Assembly: GCA_035222895.1 (NCBI GenBank)
Contig: JAVYIG010000862.1
Span: forward strand, 124,001 to 188,000
DNA length: 64,000 nt
Source: Strongylocentrotus droebachiensis
Taxonomy: Eukaryota; Echinodermata; Echinoidea; Camarodonta; Strongylocentrotidae
Direction of reading: 5' to 3'
The notes below the pieces were generated by a model. That model saw only the letters and a program-made list of their open reading frames with translations. It searched no databases and was not told the origin of the DNA. Below, one piece after another: positions 46,906-59,152 of the stretch; within the stretch, counting starts at the first letter, position 1, and each line of letters opens with the position of its first letter. The translations under genes were made by a program, and so were the position numbers.

Positions 46906-49900
46906 GTAATATATCTATTTTTATCTGCTTTTTATTAACACACCAGTATGTGCTAATACTTGATGATTGTAATTAGTCAGTGGTATGATTCCTTTGTATG
47001 TAACAGCAATTTACGCTCCGGTTTGAATAATTGTTGACTTCAGAGTTTTTCCTGATCTATTCAAAGGGTGAATCTGTTTTTTAACCTTCTGTAATAACCA
47101 TCGTAAAGTGTTAAAATAAAAACTTTGATGAATGTTATGAGTGGTCAACATTGACATGCTGCAAAGTGATTGAACACAACAAAAATTCTGCAACTTGTGA
47201 ATGTTTCTTAGTTTTTCTTACCAAGAATGACTGTTTATCATTTTCACATCTTCCTACCAATTCATCTTCCCGCTCTGGTGATGCTATCCTGCTCATCCCA
47301 GTGGAAACAAATACTCCATTAAATATTTTCCTGGCCGATTCAAAGAAAAAAAATCAAGTGTGTGAACTTCCCCCAAGAGTGTTTAATAATCAACCGCCGG
47401 TATCGTATTTTAGTGATATACCCAACATTTTCATTTCATTAATGCAAAGCCTGCAGCGAGCAGTATCCTGTTACATTTCCATGTCCTACACTTGTACAGG
47501 ATTGACTTTAAAAACTTGGTACACTCCACATCTCGCATTGCTTCTCCTTCCCAAGTCATGTTGCAAGGAAGCATTTCATTGTCATCCAAATTCCACTTCG
47601 GTTTGATCAGAAATACAAGGAAATTCAATTCCTCTTGGAGAAGACAAAAGCTGATGTAATTTTGAAAACATTGGGTAACAGATATGTCTGGCTAAAATCA
47701 TATCGTGATATTTGACAGACATGTTGGTTTAATAATCAAAACTTCAGTAGTTTTCATATCTCTGCTACAACATCGCATCCGTAGTTCTAATTGTGTACTG
47801 TCATGATGTTTATCTATCCAAAGATATTTTCTCTTTGAGAACATAGTAAATAAAGATACCATCTTGTTTAAAAGAAAACATAAATGAGTTCAGGATGGTC
47901 AAATATAATCACTATTATATTCATTCCTTTTCTTTATTTCATATGAAGCTCCTTATTCCAATTATATACATCAATATAGTGGAAGGTAACTGTTTATTGG
48001 TAATGTTTAAACACAAACCATGACCAGTATACAAAAGGGCTAGTTTCGCTAATGCTTTCCTGATTTCCTGCATCCATGTAGCTAACCATTACCATGATCA
48101 AAGAATTAGTAAATTGTATAGTGTATATTGCTTATTTCCTGTTGCATTCTTTGGTTATTACACTGGAGCTAATACCTGGTTTCCTCTTCCACCATCTCAT
48201 GTTGTTATACCAATTGACCTCCACTTGGCTTTGTTGTTTCCTCAACAAAAAGGTATATTTGTAATAATTTAGTACCTTTAACAAAGGCTTACATATTCAT
48301 TGATTTGGATTATAGCTATACCATACTTTATGAAAGCTCATCGAAATGAAAAGAATGCTAAACAAAACCACAGAGCTGCTAATATAGGTTAAAGAAATTC
48401 CAACTGTTTGTGTTCAGTAGATAAGTAAGTTAAAATACATTTGTGTCCGTTAGCGCTGCTACTCATGTACATGTACAGCAGTTTAAACAATCACTTTACT
48501 ACATGGTTACCATTTGTTTCATACTTATGGGGGTAATTAGATCAAATACAGATTGTTCCTGAATCCTGAAAGCAGTTTCCCTAAAACCCCAAAGACTTGG
48601 ATTACGCTAGGTAGCTATTACACCCAATTTAGTGCAGTGATAATAGAAATACATCAAATGCCACTGTTCAATGTTGTACACATTTAAGAAAAAAATAATA
48701 CAAGAGCTAGGAACCAAATAAAAATTGGCAACAATAAGAATTCTTGTGTACTCCATGCATCTTTAGATCTCAATAGACCCATGTATACAATGATGTATTT
48801 ACTTTTGCGCTGAGTCTCGTTTTGTAGGTTAGAGCCCCTGGGGCAGGGTTTTTAGGGATGTGTAGATTGACAGCGATGGTTAATGGGCTTTTAACTGTCT
48901 TTAAGTGTTTTTATTTGAGATGTTCAAAACATGGAAGGCCGTTGCCTTGTCCATTTTAGTTTGAAACGAATCCTGAGTTCTTGTTTAGGGAATTGCATTC
49001 TGAGAGCATTTGATTAAAGGAATTGGCCTGCTTTTTTTTGTTGCAGTAGATCGGTAGCTTGCACGTTTGGAAATGAAAAAATATAGATAAGATTTATAGA
49101 CAGCTGGGTTGTGAACCTATTTGTGAAGTCAGTATGTGTTGATGAGTCAGTGAGGTGATAATATGTTTTTTCCTAGCCATTTCCTGGAATTTCCCAAGCC
49201 CAGGAAATGTCTTCAAACTTTTCTGGGAATGTCTCGGCAATTGCATGTCATAATGCTTAATTGGTTGCCATAGTGACCACAGGATTAGGAAGTGACACAT
49301 AGATATCGATACAAATATGTATAGTTTCTGTTGTTTGCTAATTGGACTTTAAACCAATTGCACATCGTATTTGTTTATTGTTTGTTTGTGTCCGTCTTTC
49401 TTCCATTCTTTTAATTTGCTTTGTTTGCACAACACACATTTTCCATTGACTCTAGCATTATCATACGCTTCATATTTTAAGAGTTGAAGATACATTTTGC
49501 ACAGTAGCTAGATTCTCATGAAGCTAAGGCATCAAATTAATATTGAATATGTAGGGATGGGATTACCTGGAAAATTACAGTGACAACCAGTAGATTAACA
49601 TACAGATTGAGATATGCTGTCAGGAGATGTGTTATTGCTGATACAGATCAATATTGAATGGTAAGGAGGGGATTAACTGAAAAATTGCAGTGACATTTAC
49701 AATAAGACAGAGCTGTGTTGCTAGTAGATGAATAATTGCTGAAACAAAACGTGACAACTTTTTTGCTGATCTCCTGGCCTTTATGCATTAGTAATATTAT
49801 AGACTGTGCATAATTGATAGTTTTTTGTCTACGATGAGCATACTAATAAAATGCAAAGGCCTTTGAAAGGGGTAGAGTGTATATATCTTTCCATGATATT

Positions 49901-52900
49901 CTTGATGTTGCTTTTGTTCAAATTTAAAAAGTCATTATGAGTGTTACAATGGGTTCATATTCATAACATGGGAAATGATTACATCATCTGTTAAGAGCCA
50001 GAAAATCAGCTCTTCTTTCTCCAAACATATTTTTGCCATATGGGCGTTTATATTTTATTTTAGTATGAATGCTGATTGTAAGGCCTTACTCTTCCAGCAG
50101 TGTCAACATTACAATATTGTTTGAAGGAAAATCATTTTTTTACAATGAATGAGTCATGATATCAATCAATGATACTTCTTATTGAAGAGAGAAAGCCATG
50201 CCCTGCCTTTTTTCAAGGCACTAAATTTTCAATTTTTCAAGTTTGCACATGATGCCACCATAATCAAATTATTTATTAATCAACTTCAGGGAATGTTGTT
50301 GATGTAAAATTATAGGGGGTAATGAGAGAAAATTAGCATTGCAATGAAGTTAATATCAATAGATACTATGAATTAATTAGATAATGGAATTACAGAGTCA
50401 TAAATTTATCTAGGAACAGGCTTGTCGCTGCCACAGATGTACCCGTAAGTTATACATGTATGTATTCTTTTGAGTACACTATAGTGTGTAAACAGACATG
50501 TTATTTAAGATTATACTTCTGAACCTAATTAAATGATGGAAATGGAGCAAGAATAGTGAACGCTTGGATTGATTAAAAGTAAGAATGCTGCAAAGACGTG
50601 CCTAGTGCACGATGTGGAAATTTCCTGTCAAAGCTACTCTGAACCATCATATTATACCATCAAATTTTAGTATGCATCCCGTAAACACCCAATATAAATG
50701 CATCATGCAGGGCTAAGACTAATTAGTTTTTCTCTTCCTATCATTTAACTTTTCTCACTCGCTGTGTGTGCTACACAGCAAGTGACGGGGATGCCGATGA
50801 GATTGGGGGTAGGGATGGAGATGAAGAGAGAGAGAGAGAGAGAGAGAATAGATGAGGGGAAAGACTCCTTATGGATGGGTAACATTTGCAAATTAAAGTG
50901 GGCAGCCAAGCATGATGGGTTGGCTGTCACACCACGTTGGTTCTTCGTCCAAACCCTAGTGGTGCGTGTTCGATGACTGTGACACCTCCATAGCCCATCT
51001 TCGCTTCTTAAGTCTATAAATCTGTCATAGAGGCCCCTCGTCGGCTTCTTTTTACATCCTAACCTTAATCCCGTAACCACCATTTTAGTTACATCTCCCC
51101 ATCATCATCATTCCTCCACCTTGCTCAAGAAGATGCGTTCCTTGGCTGGTCCTCTCTCAGTGTTCATCCAGTCAGTGGTGATCTTGTAAAGCGGATACCG
51201 GTGTTAATCTCAGTTGTCCTTCCTCTGGCTCTTGTCGTCATCTCCCGGCCTTCTGTCGAGATTTCATTTTAATATTCCCTGTTTACGATAACATCATCCG
51301 TTGGTGATTGGTTGCTGTGTTATCTGGGAAGCGCGGCAACGGGCGTCGTCTTTTCATTAGCATATGGCAGAGAAGGTAATGGCTTTTCCATCTGAATGTA
51401 TTTGCCCTGTGAACCATCTTAAGAATTTTTTCATTCCAAATATTTTTGACCATTTGTGCCATTTGTCAGACATGGCTCTGTAGTTATGATGTTTTAAATG
51501 TTCCGGGATCTGTTTTTGATGAGGGTGATAAATCAAGATGTGGTTTTACATTTCTAGGCATCATGAAATCCCAAACACTCCTCCACTCTATGTATTTATT
51601 GCTGCTGTTGGTGGTATAGTCATCAGCAATGCGAGAAAATGATGATTTGATTAATGCACCCTATCAGCCCAAGTGCAGGAATAGATTAAAAACCATGCGG
51701 CACTCATCAATTACGATTGCTATGAATGTTGACGAAGACCCTTAGATGGTCCTGACTCGTCTCCAATGATTGCCTTTGCCTTGATCTTGTCATTTTGTTA
51801 ATCTCACCCATCACATTTGTGATCATCCATTCACATAAGGAAATGTACCCAGCTGCTTGTCATCGATTATCCATTATTGATTTGGTACATCATTGATAAA
51901 TGGCCGCACATGAATGTAGGAAGGTGTGCGATGTTTTCAAATGAACATCCGCCTTTGTGCTCAATACCATCTTGTTTGCTCATTTTGTGATGTTTATTAA
52001 TTAGCTCAACTCTCATCATCCAAATTAAATTTGTTCATTAGGCTGACCTGCAAATAACTTGTGCAATTTAACCGAGCGAAGCAGAGTTCATGGTACAGGC
52101 GTAGCTCCAATTTATCATGCAATCATTTATGATTTTTCATTCTTCTTGTAAATACAATCTTAATGAAAATCGTAATGTGAATGATAGAATACCATTGTTA
52201 GTTGTTTTTCATATTGTATTTTAAGGGTAAGGAAAATGGCTGCCAATATATGGACCTCTTTTCTTTGTACGGCTTCATGGTGGTGCTTTGTTTTGTCATA
52301 CCTTTAGAAGTAGTCAATGAAGAATATACATTTACTGTACAATATCATTGAGAGATCCTTTGAAAGATTTCTTTAAAAATATATTTTCCATCTACTCTCA
52401 TTCTCAGCTCACCTTCTGTGTCTCCCTCTCAGTCCAAATAGATAGACATTTTATGCAATGTACAGTGGCTACAATAATATAAACTGGGATGGTTTTTACT
52501 GAGAGTATATAAACATTTGTTTTAATATTAGTCTATTAAGTGTATCCAATCTGTCCATCTATAGAGACATCTGCTTCAAAGGATATAAACATTTTTTGCG
52601 GAAGAATTTGTTAGTCCTGAATTTTATCATATGCTTGCAGTGTTTACATGTATCTACAGTACATGAACATACATTGTATATCTCACAGCCGTGTCATTGT
52701 ACTTTTAAGGGAAAGCATTGACATACAATGTATGTGGGCTTCATTAAGTATGTGGAGAAGTTTACATCCATCTTCTTGTAGCCATCTGGATATCACCTTA
52801 ACATGTCTTACTTTAACTCATACACCTTTTGTTTCTTCAAATGTATTTCTTTCTCGTCTCCCACACTGTCTAGAACTCCTAAATTCACCCCTTTCCATTC

Positions 52901-54530
52901 TCCTCATTCTCGCCTTCTCTCCTTCTCCTCCACCTTCACTCTGGGTCTTATTCTTTTTTCTGTCTCCTTCTCTCTTCCTCCCTTTTTATCATGGTGATAA
53001 TTATTTTACCCTTACTGTACATAGCTGCAGTGATTTGATATCTTCTTTAGATATACAGGTATTGTAAACAGGTGTACAACTATTTTAAAAGTCAATGTTC
53101 AATCTTAGTCTAAATATAGTTCATGGTTACTATTAATATACAATTCATTACCTATACCCTCCTATAAATTCAAATTCGCCATGATTGACGTAACTCCAGC
53201 TATGCCTGTCATGCACACCCAATCAAAAGGCATTTCCTATCACAAGATTTAGATACAGGAATACAAGCGAGTAAAGCATACCAACTATCTTAAAAATAGA
53301 TACTCCTAAACCAGACCTGGTGTCGCATGCATTCCTTTTGCATCGGGCATCACACCTACGTAGGAGCATCGTTGTATTCTCAGGAGTACCTCACTGTAGT
53401 GCATTACCCAACAGAGGGCAGTAGACGGTTATATCAGAGCTGTGACCATAAACACAACCAGGCCTTGCTACTCAGTTGGGTTATAAGCAAACACTGTGAC
53501 TATCCCAACACTGCTGTTAGGTTATATTTGTGGTTGGTTCACATCTGTCCTGACCATCATCTCTTATATGTATATAAAACCCATATGTTTTCAAAACAAC
53601 ATTGATATTTACAATCCAACAGCTGGGATGCCATTCACTCCCATTTCTTCAAAAGTCATCACCTTTACCCTCCTCTTGATATGTTGCTAATATTCCCTTG
53701 ACTTGCTAATGTCATTAGCGTGTTGTTTTCATGGCATGTATGATATTAATTATCTTGTGCCAATAGATACGTCGATGTGGCAGTAATGAGGTGCATCAGC
53801 AGTTAAATGAAGCTTTTTCATTTATAATATTGCCTGGCCTCTATACAAGCTTAAGTTGTTTCTTTTTTTAAAAGATTGATCTTTCAATACTTCATTATTC
53901 TTTAATGTTGGCAATTATGAGGTGTCATTGCCCGCATACTAGGAAGCTGTAGGTGATCTCAGTGCCTATTCGGTTGTTGTTTTTGGCAGCGTAGATTGCG
54001 TCAGATCAATGATTGTATGTAAATTACACTCAAGGCCACAGGAAGTAACATATCCAATGTGGAAATTGTTACATTTCCGTTTTCCCTGCATATTTATTTT
54101 TTTTTTTCTTCACTGCTACTTCAAGACTTTTCTTGTTTTTTCTTTTTCTTTCTTTTAAAATAGCTAATGACTAATACTGCAGTTTACTAGTTTTACTTCA
54201 TCAAAAAAAAGTATGACTTTTTAATGAATCTGCATTCTTTGTTTTACAACTTACACTGTATGATTACATGTACATTGATAATGAAGGTATTGCCTCATGT
54301 GTGAAACTATTCATGCTCTGGTCGAAAGAATAGTATTCTTGTACTTTGTAATCAATATACATGTACGTGACAGAGACTGATGGAAAAGGGGACTTAGAAA
54401 TACCTCCGTTGTGTGGACCTGCCTTTTGGAAGAACACTATTAAATTAGAATATGTGTGAGGAGGTAGCTTGTTACTTGTACAGATGAAAATACTAATTGT
54501 ATTTTCTCCTTTTTTATTTCATCTTTACAG
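46906..54530 (+). other. Intron between exon 1B and the common exon
   Basis: Non-coding, 7.6 kb. The 151-codon open frame at 47151-47606 has no recognisable feature. A half hairpin of the foldback family lies at about 49984-50000 (CATCTGTTAAGAGCCAG). A block at 51250-51370 is GC-richer and non-repetitive. CT-rich sequence lies at 52890-52990, and a strong pyrimidine tract precedes the acceptor at 54529. Confidence 0.45.
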
Positions 54531-54869
54531 CAGCACCCACACATGATGGCAGCGCAGCATCAGCTACCACCCGGCTCTATATACCAACCACAGTTCGCCC
54601 CTCAGAACGGTCTTGAACCCTACCAGCAGATCCCACCCGGAGGCCAGCCCCCAGCAGCCTACCCACCCGCCCCAGCCCCAGTACCTCAGCCCCAACCAGG
54701 AGAGCAACCGGTAGCGTTGCCGGGGTACTCACAACCGGGCGAAGTGCCTCCCGGATACACGCAGACGGCGGAACAGTTCTCACAAGCACAGGCCGCAGCC
54801 GCAGCAGCACAAGCTGGAGCAGAACAGGCGGGCGCAACGTCACAACCTAACCTTCTTAGTCCTCAACCT
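54531..54869 (+). CDS. Common N-terminal coding exon, Rbfox-like (Q/P/A-rich)
   Basis: The acceptor is TTTCATCTTTACAG (AG at 54529-54530) and the donor CCT|GTAAGT (GT at 54870): 339 bases, 113 codons, phase 0 at both ends. The protein starts QHPHMMAAQHQLPPG, followed by IYQPQFAPQNGLEPYQQIPP, a Pro-rich stretch, two PG-Y repeats (LPGYSQPG, PPGYTQT), a run of six Ala, and ends SQPNLLSPQP. QFAPQNGLEPY resembles QFAPPQNGIPAEY of vertebrate RBFOX1, which lies in the exon just before the RRM; the Thr/Gln-rich tail is also Rbfox-like. Rbfox proteins bind (U)GCAUG and regulate splicing in the nucleus. The diagnostic RRM is not in the window, so another Q/P-rich RNA-binding or transcription factor remains possible. 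A tandem CAGCAG acceptor may vary one Gln. Confidence 0.7.
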
Positions 54870-54927
54870 GTAAGTAAACAATGTAACTAACGTTCAGGAT
54901 AAATCAGAGCAATAAAATACATGGAGA

Positions 54928-55080
54928 AAAGGCTCGTTCAGATACGAGGCAAGGCATGCAGCAAAGCCGTTTTTATGATGCGTTAAGTGTAATACACTTC
55001 ACATTTCTCTATTTTATAGCACAGAGCTCAGTGTATATGTGCAAGAACTTTGTTGCGGGCAGTTGCCATACATTTTACGT
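54928..55080. repeat. Dispersed repeat, copy 2 (partner at 7031-7190)
   Basis: It starts AAGGCTCGTTCAGATACGAG and shares CACAGAGCTCAGTG and GCAGTTGCCAT with copy 1 in matching order. Confidence 0.5.
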
Positions 55081-55122
55081 TTTCTCACAAAACATCCATA
55101 TGAAAATTTTGTAGGAGAAGTT

Positions 55123-55174
55123 AAATAAATGAAGAAGAGCAAAAAGGAAAATAAATGAAGAAGAGCAAAAAGGA
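55123..55174. repeat. 26-bp tandem duplication
   Basis: AAATAAATGAAGAAGAGCAA plus AAAGG is repeated twice with no visible change. Confidence 0.85.
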
Positions 55175-55925
55175 AAACAAATGACCATAAACCTCCATAC
55201 AATGTACATGTAGATATGATCACAGGTGTTGTATACTGGTGACTTCAGAGTTCTTGTTCTCTTTATCTTTGCTGTTTTTGAAAGAATCGAGTGAGACAAA
55301 ATTTTGTCCTGCCTTTTAACATGATGGACACCTGACTGTCCAGTAGGTCAGGGGCTTTAAATTCCATCCTCCAAGAGACCGAGTTTGAAAACATTCGCTC
55401 GGAGCGAGGGTCGGGATGCATGGCACGGAGATGTCGAGAGCCAATTAAGCGGACACTTAATCGGCACGGCCGCTTAACTTTACAGCCCTAAGACTGCTTT
55501 CTCTTTGCTTGTGAAGAGAGTTCATAAAACGCAACCCAAGACGCCCAAATGGTATCGATTGACCGCTGTTGATACCCACTTTGATGTGTCTGTCTTAGTG
55601 GCTCACAAATAACGGCCGTCCAAACATCGGCAAAGGTTTAGCTTCTTTTTCATTGTACTCTTTCTTCATTTACGCTACACAACGAGAGACATTTCAGCCA
55701 TTCTGTTCCATTGTAACGATGATCAACTTGTTAAATTCCATTTGAAGATTGTGGTGTGGAAAAACACACACATACATGTACATACAGTACGCAAGCCTGG
55801 GGGTATTAACTGATCATTTCTTTTCTTTATTATGCAAAAAGTAACCTTGTCAAATTGTTTTAAATGACTTCATACACATTAATTACCATTGAGATCTCAC
55901 AACTTATAATTAGTGAACTCATTAT

Positions 55926-55990
55926 CATATTTAGAGGCAAACATCGTCATATTTAAAGGTAAACATCGTCATATTAAGAGGTAAACATCA
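55926..55990. repeat. 22-bp tandem triplication
   Basis: The unit CATATTTAGAGGCAAACATC occurs three times with single-base differences. Confidence 0.8.
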
Positions 55991-56002
55991 TATTCATTAT
56001 TC

Positions 56003-56066
56003 AAGAAGGCCTTTGAAACAGTGTTAAAACAAAAAAGTCAATGCCTTTTTGGCCTGCAACAGACAA
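56003..56066. repeat. Foldback hairpin element, copy N (diverged)
   Basis: The right arm GTCAATGCCTTTTTGGCCTG with CAACAGACA is typical of the family. The left arm (TTCAAGAAGGCCTTTGAAAC) is degraded. Confidence 0.4.
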
Positions 56067-57458
56067 TAATAAAGATTGATATATGGAGGGATGTAAACGC
56101 CTTATCCTTTGTGCCCTGAAATTTACATGTGGAATCCCTTTTTTGATGAAAGTCATAAAAAAATATGCAAGCAGATGCGTTCCCTGCAAGGGGTCCATCA
56201 ACAACCTCATATAAGCAGTCACACTCTGTGGGCATGGGATCGAGAATTGAGAGCATCTAATTAATACCTGGAAATGCCATTTCAAGAGCAGTCTCTCTCC
56301 AACTGTTTTCTGTTTTTTCAATGTCATTTTTTTAAAGCCTATACCTCTCTTTTTTAAGTATTCACACTCTGTAATATAATTTTTCAAAACCCAGACCTAT
56401 CTCTGTGTTATGAAACCTTCTCTTGTTTTCATATAATTTGTTAGAACCTATATTTCTCTTTCTTTTACCATCAGCTTTATCTACCAGGTATTCATTTTCC
56501 TCTCAGGATTAAATTCTCACTTTTCTCTTTGCATCATTTTTCTTTTCTATAATTCACTAGTTTTACTTCCTTAATATTATCCATCTATTTTATTTTTCTT
56601 ATATTTCATTTCTATTATTCAATAGTAGTCTGCAGTCATTAATAGAATTCAGACCCTCCACTCTCATTTCGTAAAAATATAGGACGATTAAGGCATAGGA
56701 ACTACATTGTACATGTATAGTTTTACCACCAGTAGTCAGGGGTGAACCAAATATCCACCCCCCCCCCCCCCCATCCCCTCCTCTCCAACCTTCTACCAGG
56801 GCAGGTGCCCTAGAGGATCACAAGCCTGGCTCTATTCGCCCAACCTATCCTCCTCGTTGGTTGCGCCCTCCTGCCAACCAACCGAAGCCAGCCAGCCTGT
56901 CACGAGCACGTCCCATCAAGATTAAAAATTGATCAGGGCCTGTTCGTTGGGCCATGACCAGTCCCTGTCAGCTCTCGTTCTGCTTCAAGTTGGACCCTCA
57001 CACACATATAACATGGGAGGGATTGCTTGCTTCAATATGGGACATAATAATGGATGAGAATCGCATTTCTCATGAAAGCTATAATTCCCATCTGGTGTCT
57101 CGTTATTATCGGCTCTGACTCTGAAATTTCATCTGATTTTTCGCCGCAAAAGATAAGGTGGAGATAGATGACACAATTAGCAGCATATGCTACCCTTATT
57201 TTGCCCCTTTTATATCTTTCTCATGATGAATCTCTTTATTGCTCTCCTGATTGGGGAAATGTCACAGAGTGTGCTTTATGGCTCATGAAATGTGAAAACT
57301 CTAATGATAGTCATTACGTGGAAGAGACAGTAATCTACTCCGAAGTCACACTTTACTTGCTTAAACTTTGTTTCACAAAGTCTGATTGTGTGACGTAATG
57401 ATGCAAACATTATAGAGTGCAACATTTCTTATGACAGTCCTTTCAAACTTCATGTCAT

Positions 57459-57525
57459 CTCATGAAAGCAAGAAAGGCATTAAAACTTTAATTTGGGGCT
57501 TTATGCCCTTCTGGCTCTCATTCAA
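57459..57525. repeat. Foldback hairpin element, copy O
   Basis: CATGAAAGCAAGAAAGGCAT faces CTTTATGCCCTTCTGGCTCT. Confidence 0.6.
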
Positions 57526-57839
57526 GAATATGTCTGTCCAGCATTCTTTCTCTTCACAATTTACATCTTCCGAATTTCATGGAATGTGGATGATATATAC
57601 CCCTTCTATCTCTCTCCCTCTCTGTCGCTTCTCTTGTATTCTGTGAGGGATATGAATATTGATTGATGAGCGTAATATAAACACTGGTTTTATAGCTGTT
57701 AAAAACAAACTTTTTATAGCAGCTGGCTATAATGTCATCTCGCAAATAATTTTCTCAGTCTGCCCCAAATGTTGCAACCGCTTGAAGCTTCTTAAAATTA
57801 CATTCAAGATTCTCTTGCTATATCAGTTACAGCACGTGC

Positions 57840-58000
57840 CCTATGACCCCCACTTACAGTCGATAACTGTGATTTGAGCAGAATATGCAAATGAGATGAC
57901 AGATGGGGTCAGAGGGCTCTTTTAATCCCCCACTGCATTATGGGATGTGTATGGGTCCTCGGCCATCCATCCAGCCCAGCTGATCGGCGGAGAAAGTTAT
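57840..58000 (+). promoter_or_regulatory. Candidate regulatory block or promoter upstream of the 3' exon
   Basis: The block contains the POU octamer ATGCAAAT (57885-57892) within ATATGCAAATGAG, then GGGTCAGAG (57906-57914), then CTGCATTATGGGATG and a GC-richer, non-repetitive stretch. It begins about 1 kb before the ATG at 58919. A GTATGT donor-like site after GATTGCGAG at 58036 would fit an untranslated first exon, but no ATG is in frame with it. Confidence 0.3.
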
Positions 58001-58918
58001 GCCAGTGTTTGTGTGTGTAGCGAGGATGATTGCGAGGTATGTATGCATACATTGTTTATGTGTACACACAGACCTGACGGGCTGGCTGGCACTTATGCAT
58101 GTACATGGTGCAACACTCAGACGACAAGAAGAGGAGAAGGGAGAAAGAAAGCACCCCGCTTGTGCTGGTCGGTTGAATGGGTGGTGACATAGAGCGGTTG
58201 ACTTGTAGCTGCTTCCCGACAGACTTGTAGCGCCCGTCATTTCCATCCATCCATCGTAACCCCATCCTTCGTCTTTGTCAGTCAGTCACCCTGGACCGTT
58301 GCATATTTTACATAAACACCGTGGGTTTGCCAATCAGCTCACCATTCGCACTTCACACTGTGACTGACTTCACTGTACAAGATCATAAGTGGACCCTCCC
58401 CCCTCTTGTGTTTGGATGCCGTGATACGCCTGAGTTGCCGACCTTCTTCCAGTTACTGTTGTATAATCATGCAGGTAGTCTTTTTAAATGCATAATACTT
58501 ACTACGGTTAGTCATGTGAATTGAGAGATGGGACTTGAAAGAGAGCAATGGTAGGATCTACGAGCAGGATCTACAATCAATCTCCTATAAAACGTCAAGG
58601 ATACGAGTGCCAATGGCAACAGGAATATCCATGTATTGTGCTTCCTACCTCATCAGTATGCGCATGTAAACTTATCCTCGTTTATAGCTTAAGGTAAAGC
58701 CTTAATGATCTCTTGTACAGTTACCAAGGAACAGTTCTTTCTCTGATTGCTAATCCAGCTCTAATTGTGACTTGAGGAAATGCCTCCCACCTGTTTGAAT
58801 AATCAATCATCACCATAATATCTGCTGATCCTTGCTTTCCTTCACAAAATCCAATCTTGCCACTGATTTATCTTGATCAAACCAAACTCTCACTTTGGTG
58901 ATAAAGTCTTGCGATTCA

Positions 58919-59152
58919 ATGACTCTGACTTCCACGGCCTTTGTGCTGGGATCCTCAACCCCTTCGTCGTTGCCACGGGAACGCTTGGCACCACCCCCTT
59001 CCAGACTGGCCCTCCAGGACTTGGGCTACGGGTACCTGTCCCCCGTAGCGGCAGCCCCAGCAGTGGCTGGCACTGCCCCCATGAGCCTGACGGAGAGACG
59101 AGCGACATACATGCTCCAGCAGAACCTCCAGCTCCTTGCGGCTAGCCACAAG
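58919..59152 (+). CDS. Third phase-0 coding exon, first or internal
   Basis: From the ATG at 58919 the frame runs 78 codons to an AAG|GTAACC donor (GT at 59153), phase 0. It encodes MTLTSTAFVLGSSTPSSLP, a PPPSRLALQDLGYGYLSPVA segment, an Ala/Pro stretch, and MSLTERRATYMLQQNLQLL ending AASHK. It could be a third alternative first exon. It could equally be internal: phase-0 acceptors exist at AAG|TCTTGC (58906|58907) and at CTCCAG|GACTTGG (about 59019|59020), and either would follow the common exon in frame. Codon use and composition look coding (GC-rich against an AT-rich background). No domain is recognised; it is not an RRM. Its Leu-rich end resembles that of exon 1A. Confidence 0.55.

Larger units (their letters stand above)
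54870..58906 (+). other. Intron after the common exon
   Basis: Non-coding. It contains the second copy of a dispersed repeat (54928-55080), short tandem repeats (55123-55174 and 55926-55990), foldback copies N and O, a C-run (56758-56772), and an octamer-bearing block at 57840-58000. If the 3' exon has its own promoter, the latter part belongs to it. Confidence 0.45.

Noticed and set aside
47151-47606. 151-codon open frame on the + strand
   Set aside because: It begins without an ATG, has no recognisable domain or coding-like composition, and is not bounded by convincing splice sites.
50745-51083. 112-codon open frame on the - strand
   Set aside because: It crosses a (GA)n microsatellite, which provides its Ser/Leu run, and no protein family is recognisable.
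52890-52990. Open frames rich in Ser, Phe and Leu
   Set aside because: Short pyrimidine-rich sequence explains them, and no splice sites or family support coding.
58010-58045. Untranslated or coding first exon ending GCGAG|GTATGT
   Set aside because: The frame reaching the donor has no ATG, only GTG. Without transcript evidence it is mentioned only in the regulatory-block entry.
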